Shown here: positions 17,169 through 25,669 of the stretch, piece by piece
Layout: every line of letters begins with the position of its first letter
Numbering within the stretch: position 1 is the stretch's first letter
NCBI RefSeq assembly: GCF_029946505.1
Contig: NZ_JARZHG010000018.1
Location: forward strand, 1-64,000
Direction: 5' to 3'
Length of the DNA stretch: 64,000 nucleotides
DNA from: Polyangium sp. y55x31
GTDB lineage: Bacteria > Myxococcota_A > Polyangia > Polyangiales > Polyangiaceae
Notes under the pieces: generated by a model
The model's input: the letters and a program-made list of their open reading frames with translations, nothing else
Databases searched by the model: none
What the model was told of the DNA's origin: nothing
Translations under genes and position numbers: made by a program

Positions 17169-17558
17169 TCAGGACGCTCGCGAGGCGATGCGGCGCCGGA
17201 CCTCGGCGACGAAGGCGTCCGGATCCTGGACCGACACGTAAAGCGTCTCGGCCGGAACCCGCACGAGCACGCGCATCGGCTGGGCGGGCGCGAGGCGAAT
17301 GCGGACCACGTCGTCGTACGACCCGACGACCGCGACGGTATCGACGAAATTGGTCCGCCAGCCGAGCCCACCGAGCAGCGGCCAGCGCGCGCGCTCGACC
17401 GAGGTGACCCGCGAGAGCGGGATGCGCTCGTCGAAGAGCCAGCCGAAACGCACGTGAATCTCGTCGCCTTCGATGTCGACGTACGATCGCTCGGCCGTTC
17501 CGCCGAATACGGAGAGGAGTGGCTTGACCCAGGTGCTGCGTCGGATCTCGGTTCGCAT
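17169..17558 (-). CDS. Small beta-rich (PH-like) protein of unknown function
   Basis: A 129-residue protein without signal peptide or membrane helix. The pattern of alternating hydrophobics with a central basic/acidic turn (SYVDIEGDEIHVRFGW, IPLSRVTSVERARWP, VRIRLAPAQPMRVLVRVP) and a C-terminal helix DAFVAEVRRRIASR resembles bacterial PH-like domains. The stop lies one base before the start of the alpha/beta hydrolase, so the pair are likely one operon and may act together. No catalytic residues are evident. It could bind lipid or a peptide; this is a fold-level guess. Confidence 0.6.
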   Translation of the reverse strand: MRTEIRRSTWVKPLLSVFGGTAERSYVDIEGDEIHVRFGWLFDERIPLSRVTSVERARWPLLGGLGWRTNFVDTVAVVGSYDDVVRIRLAPAQPMRVLVRVPAETLYVSVQDPDAFVAEVRRRIASRAS

Positions 17559-17612
17559 GGGCCCCCACGATGGCCATCGAATCCACGTGACGCAAGGCGG
17601 CGTATGACGATT

Positions 17613-19202
17613 CTACCTCGAAATGACGACCGCCGTCGTTGGCCCGTTCTCGGGGGCGCCGGCGCCCGACGCGCCCTGCCAGCCGGGGGGCACGGGCGGG
17701 TCGCTCCAATGGAACAGCGTCTCGGCGTCGATCGGCGAGAGGTTCACGCAGCCGGCGCTCGTCGGCTCGCCGAAGCGCTCGTGCCAGTACGCCGCGTGCA
17801 GCGCGAAGGGCGGGTGGAAGTACTGCGTGTGAGGGACGTCGGCGATCCAGAACGAGCGATCCTCGCCTTTTTCGGGCGACATCGTGGCCGCCTTGTCCTT
17901 GAACGTCACGTAAAACGTCCCGGTCGGCGTCGTGCTGGCCTTCACGTTGTCGATCCCCTTCACCGGAACGCCGCCGGATCCGGGTGAAATGAGCGTGGCG
18001 AACACGGGCGTGAGGCCCTCGTACGCGACGAGCGTGCCTTGCGTGATCCGCACGTGCACCCACTTCGACCCTTCGCGCACGCCGAACGGGAGCTTTTCCC
18101 GCGGCTCGACGACGGTCGCGCCTCCTTGCTCCACCCACACCGGCTGCCCGCCCTCGCGCTCCTTCGTTTCGAGGTACGTCACGCCCGCGACCTCGGCAGA
18201 AGTGCCCGTGAGCATGGCATGCGAGCGCGCGGGGAACGACGTCCCGGTGCGCTCCATGGCGCCACCCTCGAGCCTGCGCCATTTCGCGCGCGGCGATTTG
18301 CGGAACCAGGCGAGGGGCAACGTGACGTCGTCCCCGAGGCGCACGCCGCGGAACGTGCTCGGACGGAACGGGCGCACGCGATCGGCGGGCACGACCGTGA
18401 GGTCCACCGAGAGCAGGAACGTGCGTCCCTCGGCGGAAAACGCCCTCGTGTACGAGAGCATCGATCCGTGCGGAATGTTTTGCCGCACGAGATCGAATCG
18501 ACCCGGGCGCACCATTTTGCCGCCTTCGAGGAACGCGGGCAGCGGGCCATCGGGCGTGATCGGCTCGGTCTGGGCGAGGTCCTCGTGCGCGGAGAGGAAT
18601 TTCGACAGCGGCTCGACCTTGCCGGCGGGCCCGAGGAGCCTCTCGACGCGCGCCTGCTCGCGCGGCGTGGGCACGCGGTTGTACATGGGCGCGCCATTGG
18701 AGATGGCGTATTTGTAGGGAAATGGCCCGGCCACGGGCAACGTGGCGTCGAACGCGGGCCGGACCTCGGGCGGGGGCTCGCGTGAGACGAGCGGGTCGTT
18801 GCAGACGTAGCCGCGCGGCTCGATCGCCCAGAACCCCCGCGCGCACCCGGCCCCGCGCACGGGCTCGGGCTTTTTCAAGGCGACCGACTCGCCGACCCGG
18901 ATGTACCCGAGGTATCGCTCGCCCTTTTTCTCGGGCGTGGGGTAAATCCAGGGAATGCCCTCGACGGCATAGAGGCGCGAGCCAGAAGGAGCCGCCGGCG
19001 CGGGTTCGGCCACGGGAGCGGAAGCGGCAGCGGCAGCGGAAGCGGCGGCGGGAGCGGAAGCCGCAGTGGCAGCGGAAGCGGGAGCGGCAGCGGTCACGGC
19101 CGCGGCCACGGGCGCCTTCGCCGGCGGCGCGGGCGCGAGCGCGGGCTCCGCCGGACCACATCCGAGCGCGAGCACGACGAGAGCAAACGCGGAGCCGCGC
19201 AT
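17613..19202 (-). CDS. L,D-transpeptidase-like (YkuD) lipoprotein with altered active-site motif
   Basis: A 529-residue lipoprotein. ATG 19202 gives a good lipobox (LVVLALGC). An Ala/Pro/Ser-rich spacer (residues 20-75) leads to a domain with PWIYPTPEKKGERYLGYIRVGESV, read here as an SH3-like part at about 80-115, and a C-terminal YkuD domain. The transpeptidase signature is present around Cys485 (SAGCVNLSP) with His469 upstream, but the usual His two residues before the Cys is Ala483. LDTs of this family form 3-3 peptidoglycan crosslinks or attach proteins; the Ala variant is seen with intact Cys and may still be active. Located in the periplasm. Confidence 0.8.
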   Translation of the reverse strand: MRGSAFALVVLALGCGPAEPALAPAPPAKAPVAAAVTAAAPASAATAASAPAAASAAAAASAPVAEPAPAAPSGSRLYAVEGIPWIYPTPEKKGERYLGYIRVGESVALKKPEPVRGAGCARGFWAIEPRGYVCNDPLVSREPPPEVRPAFDATLPVAGPFPYKYAISNGAPMYNRVPTPREQARVERLLGPAGKVEPLSKFLSAHEDLAQTEPITPDGPLPAFLEGGKMVRPGRFDLVRQNIPHGSMLSYTRAFSAEGRTFLLSVDLTVVPADRVRPFRPSTFRGVRLGDDVTLPLAWFRKSPRAKWRRLEGGAMERTGTSFPARSHAMLTGTSAEVAGVTYLETKEREGGQPVWVEQGGATVVEPREKLPFGVREGSKWVHVRITQGTLVAYEGLTPVFATLISPGSGGVPVKGIDNVKASTTPTGTFYVTFKDKAATMSPEKGEDRSFWIADVPHTQYFHPPFALHAAYWHERFGEPTSAGCVNLSPIDAETLFHWSDPPVPPGWQGASGAGAPENGPTTAVVISR

Positions 19203-19336
19203 CCTTCCTGGGGGTTTGGGGGCGTAGCTCGGTTCATCCGAGCGTAGCCCCCATCGTCGACAGAACCTATGCCCCGAATTCGCCCGCACGCGCAACTCCG
19301 CCGCGCCGAAAAACCCGTAGCATCGCTGGACGCCCC

Positions 19337-21538
19337 ATGGCTTCCCGTCGCGTATCCCTCCCCCCGCCCTCGACCGTCCGCCCCCCGAAGGCCCCGAGCC
19401 ACCTCCAGGCCGAGCTCCTCGCCGCCGCCTGGGAAGCCTTCTCCGCGCTCCTCTTCGTCTGGACCGTCGTCCCCGACGCCCTCTCCGCGGCCCTGCCCCT
19501 CGCCATCACCATCGGCGTCGTCTCCCTCACCCTCTCCGCCCTCGCCGGCCCCGCCCTCGTCCGCCGCGGACCCCGCGGCCTCTTCGTCGCCGCCCTCGTC
19601 CGCACCTTCTCGTGGCCCCTCGCCGTCAGCCCCCTCGTCCCGCACATCGGCTCCCGTGTCCTCTTCGCTGCCGCCGGCTTCGGCCTCATGGCCGGCGGCA
19701 TCCGTCGCGCCTTCTATCGCCGCCTCGAACCCTTCGCCGACATCCCCACCGACGCCCGCAACCTCCGCGACAAACTCGCCGAGTCCGCCATGGTCGCCGG
19801 CATCGTCGGCGGCCACACCCTCATGCTCTTCTGCGTCGCTTTCCTCCGCACGCAGAGCCCCGTCCTCTTCAAGGCCTGGCTCGAAATCGTCCCCGCGCTC
19901 GCCATCGTCGGCACCATCGGCTTCACGCTCGCCGTCCGCCCCGCCACCCGCCACGTCGCCCGCGCCCTCGCCGCCGGCCCGAACGGCGACCGCGCCATTC
20001 ACGAGCGCGCCATCGCCCAGGCCAAGGCCTTGCCGATCACCCTCTCCTACCTGAACTTCACCGTCTGGTCGGCCTTCATCACGATCGGCGTCCTTTACGC
20101 CCGGCCCGGCCGCGCCGCCTGGTCCCTCGCCGACGCCGTCATGGAGATTTGCCTCGGCATCCTCTTCGCGTTCGGCGTCTCCTTCTACCAGCGCGCCTGG
20201 GACCTCGACACCGTCGCGCCCCTCCTCGAACGCCTGCGCGCCTGGACCGGCCGCGGCGCGGCCATGCACGCCGAGCCCATCACCCTGCGCCGCCGCATGC
20301 TGCGCGACTTCGGCCTGCCGCTGCTCTTCACCACCACCCTCTCCCTCTTCTCCTCCGTCGGCCTCTACCGCGCCCTCTCCGTCGGCAGCGACCTCCGCCA
20401 GGACGTCGACGCCATCGCCGCCCTCATCGCCGCCTTCGCCACCATGGTCGTCGCCGCGTTCGGCGTCGTCGCCCGCGCCGCGCGTGAGCTCAGCCGCCCC
20501 CTCACCGTCCTCGCCGGCGCCGCCGATCTCGTGGCCGGCGGCGCGCTCGACGCCGCGGCGCCGCCCGTCACCGGGCCCGTCGAGGTCGTCGGGCTCGGCG
20601 AGAGCATCGAGCGCATGCGTGTCCGCCTCGCCGGCACCATCGCCGAGCTCGAACGCGAGCGCGCCGGCCTCGAAGAGAACGTCGCGGCCCGCACGGCCGA
20701 GCTCACGAAGACCCTCGACGAGTTACGCCGCGCGCAGGCCGCGCTCGTCCAGGGCGAACGCCTCGCCTCGATCGGCGAGCTCTTCGCCGGCGTCGCGCAC
20801 GAGATCTACAACCCGCTCACGGCCATCGCCGGCGCCGCCGCCCCGCTCGAACGCCTCTCCTCCGAGCTTGGCCAGACCCTCGCCGCCTTCCGCGCCGCCT
20901 TGCCCGAGCTCTCCCCGGCGCGAAGGCACGAGCTCGAGCGCATCATGAAGGAGCTCGACGTCGACGCGGCCCTCGACGACCTCGTCGGCATCTCGCACCT
21001 GCTCCGCCGCGCCAGCGACCGCGCGGTCCGCATCGTCGGCAACCTGAAGAGTTTTTCCCGATCGCCCGGCGAGGCCGTGCCCACGGACCTCGTGGCCGGC
21101 ATCGAGGAGACCCTCGTCCTGCTCGGCCGCCGTCTGCGCGACGCCGGCATCGAGGTCGACAAGCGTTACGGCGACGTCCCCGAGGTCCTCTGCCGCTCGG
21201 GCGAGATGAGCCAGGTCTGCATGAACCTGCTCGTCAACGCCATCCAGGCCCTCGAAACCGACGGGCGCGAAGGCAAACCACCTCCGCGCATCGTCATCGA
21301 GGCCCGGCGCGACGGCGGCGCCGCGCTCGTCGCCGTCAGCGACAATGGCCCGGGCGTCCCCGACGACATCGCGTGCCGCATCTTCGAGCCCTTCTTCACG
21401 ACAAAACCCCGCGGTCAGGGCACCGGCCTCGGCCTCTCGATCTCGAGCGACATCGCCCGGCGGCACGGCGGCGCGCTCACCCTGGAGCGCGCCGAGAGCG
21501 GCGGCGCGCGGTTCGTCTGTCGGATTCCGCTGGCCTGA
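19337..21538 (+). CDS. Membrane sensor histidine kinase
   Basis: A 733-residue protein. The first about 400 residues contain roughly ten hydrophobic segments in two groups with no large extracellular loop, an intramembrane-sensing layout. A HAMP-like helix pair and coiled coil (AELERERAGLEENVAARTAEL, about 430-460) precedes the DHp helix with His488 in VAHEIYNPLTAI. Between DHp helices there is an insertion of about 60 residues. The ATPase core has NLLVNAIQAL (N box), DNGPGVP (G1), FEPFFTTK (F) and GTGLGLSI (G2). Tyr in HEIYNP replaces the more common Asn. No cognate response regulator is adjacent, so it is an orphan here. Confidence 0.9.
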   Translation: MASRRVSLPPPSTVRPPKAPSHLQAELLAAAWEAFSALLFVWTVVPDALSAALPLAITIGVVSLTLSALAGPALVRRGPRGLFVAALVRTFSWPLAVSPLVPHIGSRVLFAAAGFGLMAGGIRRAFYRRLEPFADIPTDARNLRDKLAESAMVAGIVGGHTLMLFCVAFLRTQSPVLFKAWLEIVPALAIVGTIGFTLAVRPATRHVARALAAGPNGDRAIHERAIAQAKALPITLSYLNFTVWSAFITIGVLYARPGRAAWSLADAVMEICLGILFAFGVSFYQRAWDLDTVAPLLERLRAWTGRGAAMHAEPITLRRRMLRDFGLPLLFTTTLSLFSSVGLYRALSVGSDLRQDVDAIAALIAAFATMVVAAFGVVARAARELSRPLTVLAGAADLVAGGALDAAAPPVTGPVEVVGLGESIERMRVRLAGTIAELERERAGLEENVAARTAELTKTLDELRRAQAALVQGERLASIGELFAGVAHEIYNPLTAIAGAAAPLERLSSELGQTLAAFRAALPELSPARRHELERIMKELDVDAALDDLVGISHLLRRASDRAVRIVGNLKSFSRSPGEAVPTDLVAGIEETLVLLGRRLRDAGIEVDKRYGDVPEVLCRSGEMSQVCMNLLVNAIQALETDGREGKPPPRIVIEARRDGGAALVAVSDNGPGVPDDIACRIFEPFFTTKPRGQGTGLGLSISSDIARRHGGALTLERAESGGARFVCRIPLA

Positions 21539-22804
21539 CTAGAGCCCCAGCATCCAGATCGTTCCATCGCGACAAGCCACCAAAAGCTTGTCATCCCCTG
21601 CCGGCTGCATCGCCACCGGCGCCGCGCAGAGCTTCTCGCTCACGAGCGCCACGTTCCCATCCGGCCGCGCCACCCCGACGCGCCCGCCTTGCCGCGCGAA
21701 CGCCACGCGCCCCTCCGCATCCACCAGGAGCGCCGGGCTCGGTCGTGCATCGGCCGGCGCATTAAAAAACCCCGTCGCCGCCGCCGTCCCTCCCGCCGCC
21801 GCCGGATCCGGGCCCGTCGGCTGCGCCCCCTTGTCCAGCACCATCCGCAGCCGCTCGTTGCCTGCCGCGTCCACCCCGAACAAGAGACCCATCGACGTCG
21901 TCAACATCGCGAACCCACGCGGGTGGATCGTCACCGGCTCGTCGTACGTCCCGAGCCCCACGTCGCCGGCCCGCACGTGCGTGAGCCCCGTCTTGACGTC
22001 GAGCCCTACGAGGCTCTTGCCGTTCACCACCGCGAGCAACGTCCGCCCGCCTTCGAGCGCCGCGCCGCGCCGCAGCGGACCGCCGAACGTCCCGACCTTC
22101 CTCGGCGGGTTCGGCGGCCGGAACACGTAGACGCCGCCCGACTCGCCCGTCGCGACCGTCCCTTCCGGCCCCTCGATCAGCGCCCCCACCGCGCGCTCCG
22201 GCAAGCTCGCCCGCGCCCGCACCCCGCCGTTCGCGTCGAGCTCCACGAGCGCCCGGCCCCCGACGACCACGCTTCCATCGGATCGCGCGAGCGGCGCCAC
22301 GTCGAGGTCGCGGCCTCGTTGCCCGAGCGGCGTCGCGAACCGCACCCGACCATCACGCCCGAGGCCCACCGCCGTCCCTGCGCTCGTCACGAGCAACAAG
22401 GTCCCATCACTCGTCAGCACGGGCGGCGCGATCGCCGGCGCGCTGCCGAGCCGCGTCCGGAAGATCTCCTTGCCGTCCGGCGAATACGCGACCACCTCCG
22501 GCACGCTCAGCGCCACGTAGATCCGCCCCGACTCGTCCACGACGGGTGGCACCTCGATCGAGCCGCCGAGGTGCCTTCGCCACTTGTCGACCGGCGGGAA
22601 CGGCAGCCGCGACCGGCTCTGTCCCGTGCGCCGCGCATCCACCCGCTCGCTCGGCGCGTGCCCGCGCGGCGGCCCGACGACCACCGTGTACGGCCGCGTC
22701 GTGTCGATGCCCTCCGCATGCGCGATCTCTGGCGCGGGCTGCGCGAAAAACCCTGCCACCACGGCGAGCGCGGCCCCGAGGCGCGACGATGTCTTCATGC
22801 TCAT
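21539..22804 (-). CDS. Exported beta-propeller (PQQ-like) protein
   Basis: A 421-residue protein with a signal peptide ending APEIAHA. Repeated blades of the PQQ/WD type are visible: ESGRIYVALSVPEVVAYSPDG, LTSDGTLLLVTSAGTAVGL, RSDGSVVVGGRALVELDANG and GTVATGESGGVYVF, each about 40 residues. No catalytic residue is seen, so a periplasmic binding or scaffold role is likely. Its ATG overlaps the upstream zinc-ribbon gene by ATGA, so the two are coupled and probably act together. ATG at 22798, two codons in, is an alternative start. Confidence 0.72.
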   Translation of the reverse strand: MSMKTSSRLGAALAVVAGFFAQPAPEIAHAEGIDTTRPYTVVVGPPRGHAPSERVDARRTGQSRSRLPFPPVDKWRRHLGGSIEVPPVVDESGRIYVALSVPEVVAYSPDGKEIFRTRLGSAPAIAPPVLTSDGTLLLVTSAGTAVGLGRDGRVRFATPLGQRGRDLDVAPLARSDGSVVVGGRALVELDANGGVRARASLPERAVGALIEGPEGTVATGESGGVYVFRPPNPPRKVGTFGGPLRRGAALEGGRTLLAVVNGKSLVGLDVKTGLTHVRAGDVGLGTYDEPVTIHPRGFAMLTTSMGLLFGVDAAGNERLRMVLDKGAQPTGPDPAAAGGTAAATGFFNAPADARPSPALLVDAEGRVAFARQGGRVGVARPDGNVALVSEKLCAAPVAMQPAGDDKLLVACRDGTIWMLGL

Positions 22805-24657
22805 TTCCGCTCTCCGGGCATCGTGAACGCCACCTGGATCTCGGGCACCACGCCGCTGCCCGGCGCGCTGAACGGTTTTCCGATCTGACCGTACGCCGTG
22901 ATCACGTCGCCTGCCTTCGCCGGGTTCGGAAAACCGTGCACGAGCCGCACGCGGCAAGGCCCTTGCCCCTTCGGACAGCCCTCCTTCGCCGGCACGTCGA
23001 GCAAGAAGATCGTCTGGTGGTTCTGCGTCCGCGCCTCGACGATCTCGCCCGACACCACCGCCGCCTTGCCCACGTCGCTCGCCTGCGCCGAGGCGAACGC
23101 CCCGTACCCGAGCGGTTTGTCCGCCATGAACTCCTGCGCCGCGGACGCGAGCTTCTCCACGCGCCGCACCGCGATCGGCACGATGCGCGGCGCCATCCCG
23201 GGCGCCTTCGCGCGCACCTCGATGTTCGTCGATCCCACCGACGACACGCTCATCCGCTGCGCGAACGATCCATCCGCGGACACCTGGATCGGCTTCCCGG
23301 CCGCAAGCACCTCCGCGCCCTTCATCGTGCGCCCCGCGAGCACGAACGTCTCCCCGTCCACGATCACGCGTGGGCCTGGCGCGTCGATGTGCAGCGGCAC
23401 GATCCCCACCGCGACGTCGACCGCGCCCTCCTCGCGCGTGCCGCCTTCCGTCTGCACCACGTACGGCACGCGGCGCTTGAGCGTCGCGGGTTCGTCCGCG
23501 GGCCCCGTGCAGTCCGCGGCCACGTCGATCACGTGCACCGCGGGCCCGTCCTTCACCGCCGCGGGCTTGCCGTCGATCGTGATCTCCGTCCCACCGATGG
23601 CCTCCACCGCCACGTGCACCGACGGTTTTTCGTTGGCGAGCCCCGTGAGATCCGGCCGCAGCCGATAACTCACGTGCACCGTCACGCCGACGGACTCGTC
23701 GCGCCCGCTGCCCGGCCTGTCGAGCGAGACCTTGAGCCGGTTCTCGCCGAGCGCGAGCGGCGCGGGCAAGGTCACGAGCGCCGTGTGTTTCTTGACGTCC
23801 GCGCTCGCCGCGCCGATCTGCACCTTCGTGCCGTCGGGACAGCTCGTGCACTCGATCTCGACGGCCTCGCGGCCCTCGGGCGTCGCCTTCACGCGCGCCG
23901 TGAGTGGAGGCGGGCTGCTGTAGAGCAACATGAAGGCCACGGCGAACACGACGAGCAGGCCTGCCGTGATGATCACCGGCAGCGCGCGCTTGCGGTTCTT
24001 GCGCGAGCGTTCACGCACGACCTCGCCGCCGCGCGGCTGCACGGGCGGCAACACGAGCCGCTTGCGCGCGAGCTTGTCCCGGGAGCTCGGCCGCGGAGGA
24101 TTGCCGCGGTACCGCTCCATCTCCTCGGGCGTCATCGTCGCGCCGAGCTCGTGCGGCATCTCGCGCTCACGACCCTGAGGGGCATCACCCGCGACCGGCT
24201 CACTCGCGCGGAGCGGCGCGATCCCCGGCCGCGCCACGCCGAGCAGCGTGCCCTCGGCAGGCGGCGGCACCTTGACGGCGGGCGCGGCGCCGGACGACTC
24301 CGCGTTCGGGACGGCGACGCCGAGGAGCGTCTGCGCGGGAGCTTGCGCGGGCGTGGGCCTCGCCTCGGCGGACGGCACGAGCGCGGGCATGCCGACGATG
24401 GTGCGGTTCTCGGGCGGCGGCGGGACGACGGGCTTCGCCGTGCCTTTCGAGCTGGTCTTGACGAGCGTCGGCGCGTCGGGATCGACCTCGAGCCCCGCGT
24501 TCGGGCCTTTCGCGAGGTCGGACAGCGACACGCCCATCATCGTGCGTGCGGTGGCGGCGCCTTTCTGCGCCGACGCGAGCGTGGCCAGCGCGAAGCCGCA
24601 CACACCGCAGTTCGCGGCGCCGGGGCTGGCCTTGGTACCGCACTCGGGGCAGTGCAT
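22801..24657 (-). CDS. Zinc-ribbon, single-pass membrane protein with repeated T-[MLI]-x-G-[VM] motifs
   Basis: A 618-residue protein. It opens with a zinc ribbon (CPECGTKASPGAANCGVCG). Residues 35-150 are disordered and contain recurring short motifs RTMMGV, RTIVGM, QTLLGV and GTLLGV, each followed by Pro/Ala spacers. A single membrane helix (ALPVIITAGLLVVFAVAFMLLY) lies near residue 225, after a basic stretch RERSRKNRKR. The outside part has beta-rich domains, including several strand pairs near PSVHVAVEAIGGTEITIDGKP, and a Cys-rich end (CPKGQGPC). The Thr motifs are candidate phosphorylation or docking sites; that is inference from their repetition. It is translationally coupled to the propeller gene downstream. 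Confidence 0.72.
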   Translation of the reverse strand: MHCPECGTKASPGAANCGVCGFALATLASAQKGAATARTMMGVSLSDLAKGPNAGLEVDPDAPTLVKTSSKGTAKPVVPPPPENRTIVGMPALVPSAEARPTPAQAPAQTLLGVAVPNAESSGAAPAVKVPPPAEGTLLGVARPGIAPLRASEPVAGDAPQGREREMPHELGATMTPEEMERYRGNPPRPSSRDKLARKRLVLPPVQPRGGEVVRERSRKNRKRALPVIITAGLLVVFAVAFMLLYSSPPPLTARVKATPEGREAVEIECTSCPDGTKVQIGAASADVKKHTALVTLPAPLALGENRLKVSLDRPGSGRDESVGVTVHVSYRLRPDLTGLANEKPSVHVAVEAIGGTEITIDGKPAAVKDGPAVHVIDVAADCTGPADEPATLKRRVPYVVQTEGGTREEGAVDVAVGIVPLHIDAPGPRVIVDGETFVLAGRTMKGAEVLAAGKPIQVSADGSFAQRMSVSSVGSTNIEVRAKAPGMAPRIVPIAVRRVEKLASAAQEFMADKPLGYGAFASAQASDVGKAAVVSGEIVEARTQNHQTIFLLDVPAKEGCPKGQGPCRVRLVHGFPNPAKAGDVITAYGQIGKPFSAPGSGVVPEIQVAFTMPGERK

Positions 24658-24762
24658 CAGGGCGGATACTACCGTGGAAGTTCGCCAGGGGAAGCCCCAT
24701 GGCCCGGGCGGCGGCGTGGGAGCACGACCTCTGCCTGGGGCGCGCCCCACCTCCGGCCTGAC

Positions 24763-25647
24763 CTACTCGTCCACGACGTGGATGGGGATCCAGTCGAATC
24801 CGGTGACGCCTGCGTCGCGGAAGATGCGAAAGACCTTGGGGGTGACGAGGAACAGGGGATAGGGGAGGACAGCGTCGTGGACGTCGCCGTTGAACTTCGA
24901 GTAGCCGTACCATTCCCAGGTCACGTTCACGTCGCGGATATCGGCGACGTCCGAGGCGCGGTACGCGAGGCGGGTGGGAGCCTTGTCGAGCCTCGCAAAA
25001 CAACCGCGCCCGCATGGACATGGTTGGGAGAGCTCGATTCCGGTCGTTCGGGGGGACATGGGCGGCAAGGTGTGCGTGGCGCATAGCTGCCGCCAAGGGA
25101 GCTGGAAGTGGCCGCGATTCTCGAATGCCGCGAATACGCCCCGAAGCTCGAGCCCCGTCGCGCCGCTCTGCGCGAGCGCGGCGGCCAGTTTCTCGTCGAC
25201 GAGCATGTCGTTGTAGCAGGTCGCGGCCGCGCGCCGGTCCTCCAGAAGAGCGAGGTGTTCGCCCTCGATGATCAGCGCGGACGTTTGTCGGGCGCCGGCG
25301 CCGCAACGCTTGCAGGCGTGGGACATGTCGTACGTCGTTCCCATCCGCGGCCCTGTGAAGATTCTGCCGTCCGGGAAGACGTACCGCATGACGAGCAGTC
25401 GTGCGGATTCGAGCTCCTCTTCGGTGAAACGGTCGCGACGTCGTTCGGACCAATCCTTGTCGTACGGCTTGAGAGAGTCGAGGAGGAGCGGGAGACGGTC
25501 GTCCCTTTCGTCCAGGGTGACGATGGTGGCACCCGCGTCTGCTTCGAGGATTGCCACGTCGGGACCGCAGCCCGCAGGGCCGAGGATCGTCTGCGGTCCT
25601 CCCGGAATGCGCTTGTTGATGATGATGATTCGTACCTCGGTCCACAT
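24763..25647 (-). CDS. Immunity-protein-like, CxxCG-containing (SitI-like) protein
   Basis: A 294-residue cytoplasmic protein starting 22 bases after the stop of an exported toxin-like gene. It has CKRCG near residue 110 and a Cys cluster CPCGRGC further on. The sequence around the first motif (CKRCGAGARQTSALIIEGEHL), then TGLELRGVFAAFEN and WRQL, resembles the myxobacterial paralogous double-CxxCG family that includes SitI immunity proteins. The order toxin then immunity, same strand, short gap, is the usual one in such modules. An RBS-like GAGGCG is five bases upstream. Function as antidote is inference from position and resemblance. Confidence 0.6.
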   Translation of the reverse strand: MWTEVRIIIINKRIPGGPQTILGPAGCGPDVAILEADAGATIVTLDERDDRLPLLLDSLKPYDKDWSERRRDRFTEEELESARLLVMRYVFPDGRIFTGPRMGTTYDMSHACKRCGAGARQTSALIIEGEHLALLEDRRAAATCYNDMLVDEKLAAALAQSGATGLELRGVFAAFENRGHFQLPWRQLCATHTLPPMSPRTTGIELSQPCPCGRGCFARLDKAPTRLAYRASDVADIRDVNVTWEWYGYSKFNGDVHDAVLPYPLFLVTPKVFRIFRDAGVTGFDWIPIHVVDE

Positions 25648-25669
25648 GTCGCGCCTCGATGACCGGCTA

